NCBI GenBank assembly: GCA_030248195.1
Contig: JASAND010007614.1
Coordinates: 1-64,000, forward strand
Length of the DNA stretch: 64,000 nucleotides
Source of the DNA: Trissonchulus latispiculum
Taxonomy: Eukaryota; Nematoda; Enoplea; Enoplida; Ironidae
Direction: 5' to 3'
Below are positions 62,828 to 64,000 of this stretch, piece by piece. Under the pieces are notes generated by a model. It did not search any database, was not told where the DNA came from, and saw only the letters and a program-made list of their open reading frames with translations. Positions within the stretch are counted from its first letter, which is position 1. Each line of letters starts with the position of its first letter. Made by a program: the position numbers and the translations under genes.

Positions 62828-63087
62828 TTACACAAAAGTTATTTTCTTCAGCATTGAGTCAGGCAGTCCTTCAGCATGCATGGAACAGCAGACCTTCTTC
62901 CATCCAGCCCTCAGTGCAGCTCGCCCAGCTATATCTGGTGCCACACACTTGATATGATAGCGATTGATGTGGCCTCTATACAGTGGACCGCTAATGCCGG
63001 TAGTTAGCTTACAAAAATGGCAATCGATAACGTCATTGTCTAGCTGGGAAAGGCAGCTCAAGCAATATTGTCCTGGATGTAGGGAAC
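62828..63087 (-). CDS. Candidate exon with PHD-like zinc finger
   Basis: It begins after a ttgttttag acceptor with SLHPGQYCLSCLSQLDNDVI and ends at TAA (62830-62828). Ligand candidates are CLSC, then CHFC ten residues later, YHIKC after a long loop, and CCSMH at the end. The pattern C-x2-C, C-x2-C, H-x2-C, C-x3-H is PHD/PARP-finger-like, with an extended loop. The upstream exon at 63548-63679 joins in phase. A gtaagc inside the exon (about 63017) could be an alternative donor. It could be a host gene or a domesticated transposon protein. Confidence 0.5.
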
Positions 63088-63547
63088 CTAAAACAACTAA
63101 ACGATGAGCATTGCCATCGTTTTTCATACAGGCAAGTATTAAATAGGTACGATAGCATAGGCAAAACAAGTTAAGACCGTATGTGGCTAGTTTTTTGCTT
63201 GGGATATTTTCGAAAAAAGCTAAAATTTCTCAGCCTGCAAAGAAAATTGAACTAATACTTTTCACCTTCAAATTAATCCTTCCAATAATACTACATCTTC
63301 ATATTTGAAATTAAACCTTTACCTTTACCTTTACCTTACCCAAGTGCGGATTCAGTAGCTAGCCAGTGCTATGGTCTAGATAGTATAGTTAACCCGGTTC
63401 AATGTAACCCTTCCTTAGAGATAACAACATGGCCCCTGGACGTAGGCAGGCCTAGAGTGACGTAGACATAGACTAGCCTAAACATTACATTGTGCCGAAC
63501 TGAAGGCCATTGTCTAAAACTAATAAAAGTGCACTAGTGGCTGTTAC

Positions 63548-63679
63548 CATTGCCAGAAATCCGAGTGCGGCTGGACAGTGGATCTGAATCTGGATCTGAA
63601 GTTGAAGGTCCACGATAGCGAGGAAATACAGTTTCTCTTGACACAACCAGCCTGGGCAAAACGGGAACCATGGGGCCTG
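63548..63679 (-). CDS. Candidate upstream exon of the PHD-like gene
   Basis: The acceptor is a pyrimidine-rich ttttttccag and the donor gtaaca (63547-63542). One frame is open throughout (AGPMVPVLPRLVVSRETVF, then RYRGPSTSDPDSDPLSSRTR) and ends NG with the Gly codon split G/GT, in phase with the next exon. The Ser/Asp/Pro-rich part looks like a flexible linker. The 5' end of the gene lies beyond the window's identified exons. Confidence 0.45.
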
Positions 63680-64000
63680 CTGGAAAAAATAAAAATAAAT
63701 GAGCTGTGATTGAACAAGCTAAAAGCACGACTACGAAATAGTTATTATTGCATAATAAAATACAGAAAAATGTTGATAAACTCTCCTGCTAAAAGTAACC
63801 CTGCTAAATTCTGAAATAGTGCTTTAGGTAACTTTAAATATGAGTTGGTTTGACAGAAAAACTTGGTTGGTTTGAGAATGTTAGTTTGCAGAAATGGCAC
63901 GTTTCGAATTGAGATGGAAATCCATTCGAAGATGCAAGTCAAAGTCTTTTTCTTCACACATTTCACACACAAAATTGATAACGAGTACTTCTTTGCGTAT
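63680..64000. other. AT-rich sequence, no exon recognised
   Basis: Presumably an intron or upstream region of the candidate PHD-like gene. Nothing else was seen. Confidence 0.4.

Overview
The window is nuclear DNA from an animal. The evidence is a spliced Prospero/Prox homeobox gene with GT-AG introns, animal BEL/Pao and Ty3/gypsy retrotransposons, tRNA-derived SINEs and many inverted-repeat elements. The Prox protein resembles protostome members, with [11 protein letters not shown] near its N-terminus and [10 protein letters not shown] and [10 protein letters not shown] in its homeo-Prospero domain. I favour a spiralian or other invertebrate but cannot name a species. Most of the DNA is AT-rich and gene-poor.

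Layout. 1-7.35 kb: a BEL/Pao element (1891-7266, 131- and 133-bp LTRs, 5-bp target duplication) sits inside an older palindromic element of a dispersed hairpin family. 7.8-12.5 kb: a 707-bp TIR element, a 153-bp tandem repeat with an open reading frame, and a 1.25-kb palindromic element with mariner-like ends. 13-15.8 kb: a decayed Ty3/gypsy element on the minus strand. 16.1-17.4 kb: a 1.2-kb palindrome rich in ATCCGGT. 19.0-23.1 kb: two adjacent foldback elements whose arms are arrays of short repeats; the first has a perfect 9-bp target duplication, the second carries a SINE. 25.4-25.9 kb: a Tc1-like MITE. 31.4-39.6 kb (possibly to 41.9 kb): the Prox gene on the minus strand, with four supported coding exons and one candidate upstream exon. 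40-54 kb: hairpin-family fragments, a second SINE, a 126-bp (AT)n tract and no confident gene. 55.6-62.4 kb: gypsy material in permuted order (integrase, polypurine tract, LTR, then gag), the gag side being GC-rich and followed by an ORF with a duplicated WKCxCKxCK motif. 62.8-63.7 kb: two phase-matched exons of a possible PHD-like zinc-finger gene on the minus strand.

The only gene I regard as a secure host gene is prox. All retroelement ORFs carry stops, frameshifts or deletions and are annotated as pseudogenes. The most unusual content is the set of inverted-repeat elements: at least five structural types lie in the first 26 kb, several are nested, and one family (the hairpin family) recurs at least seven times, including inside a prox intron.
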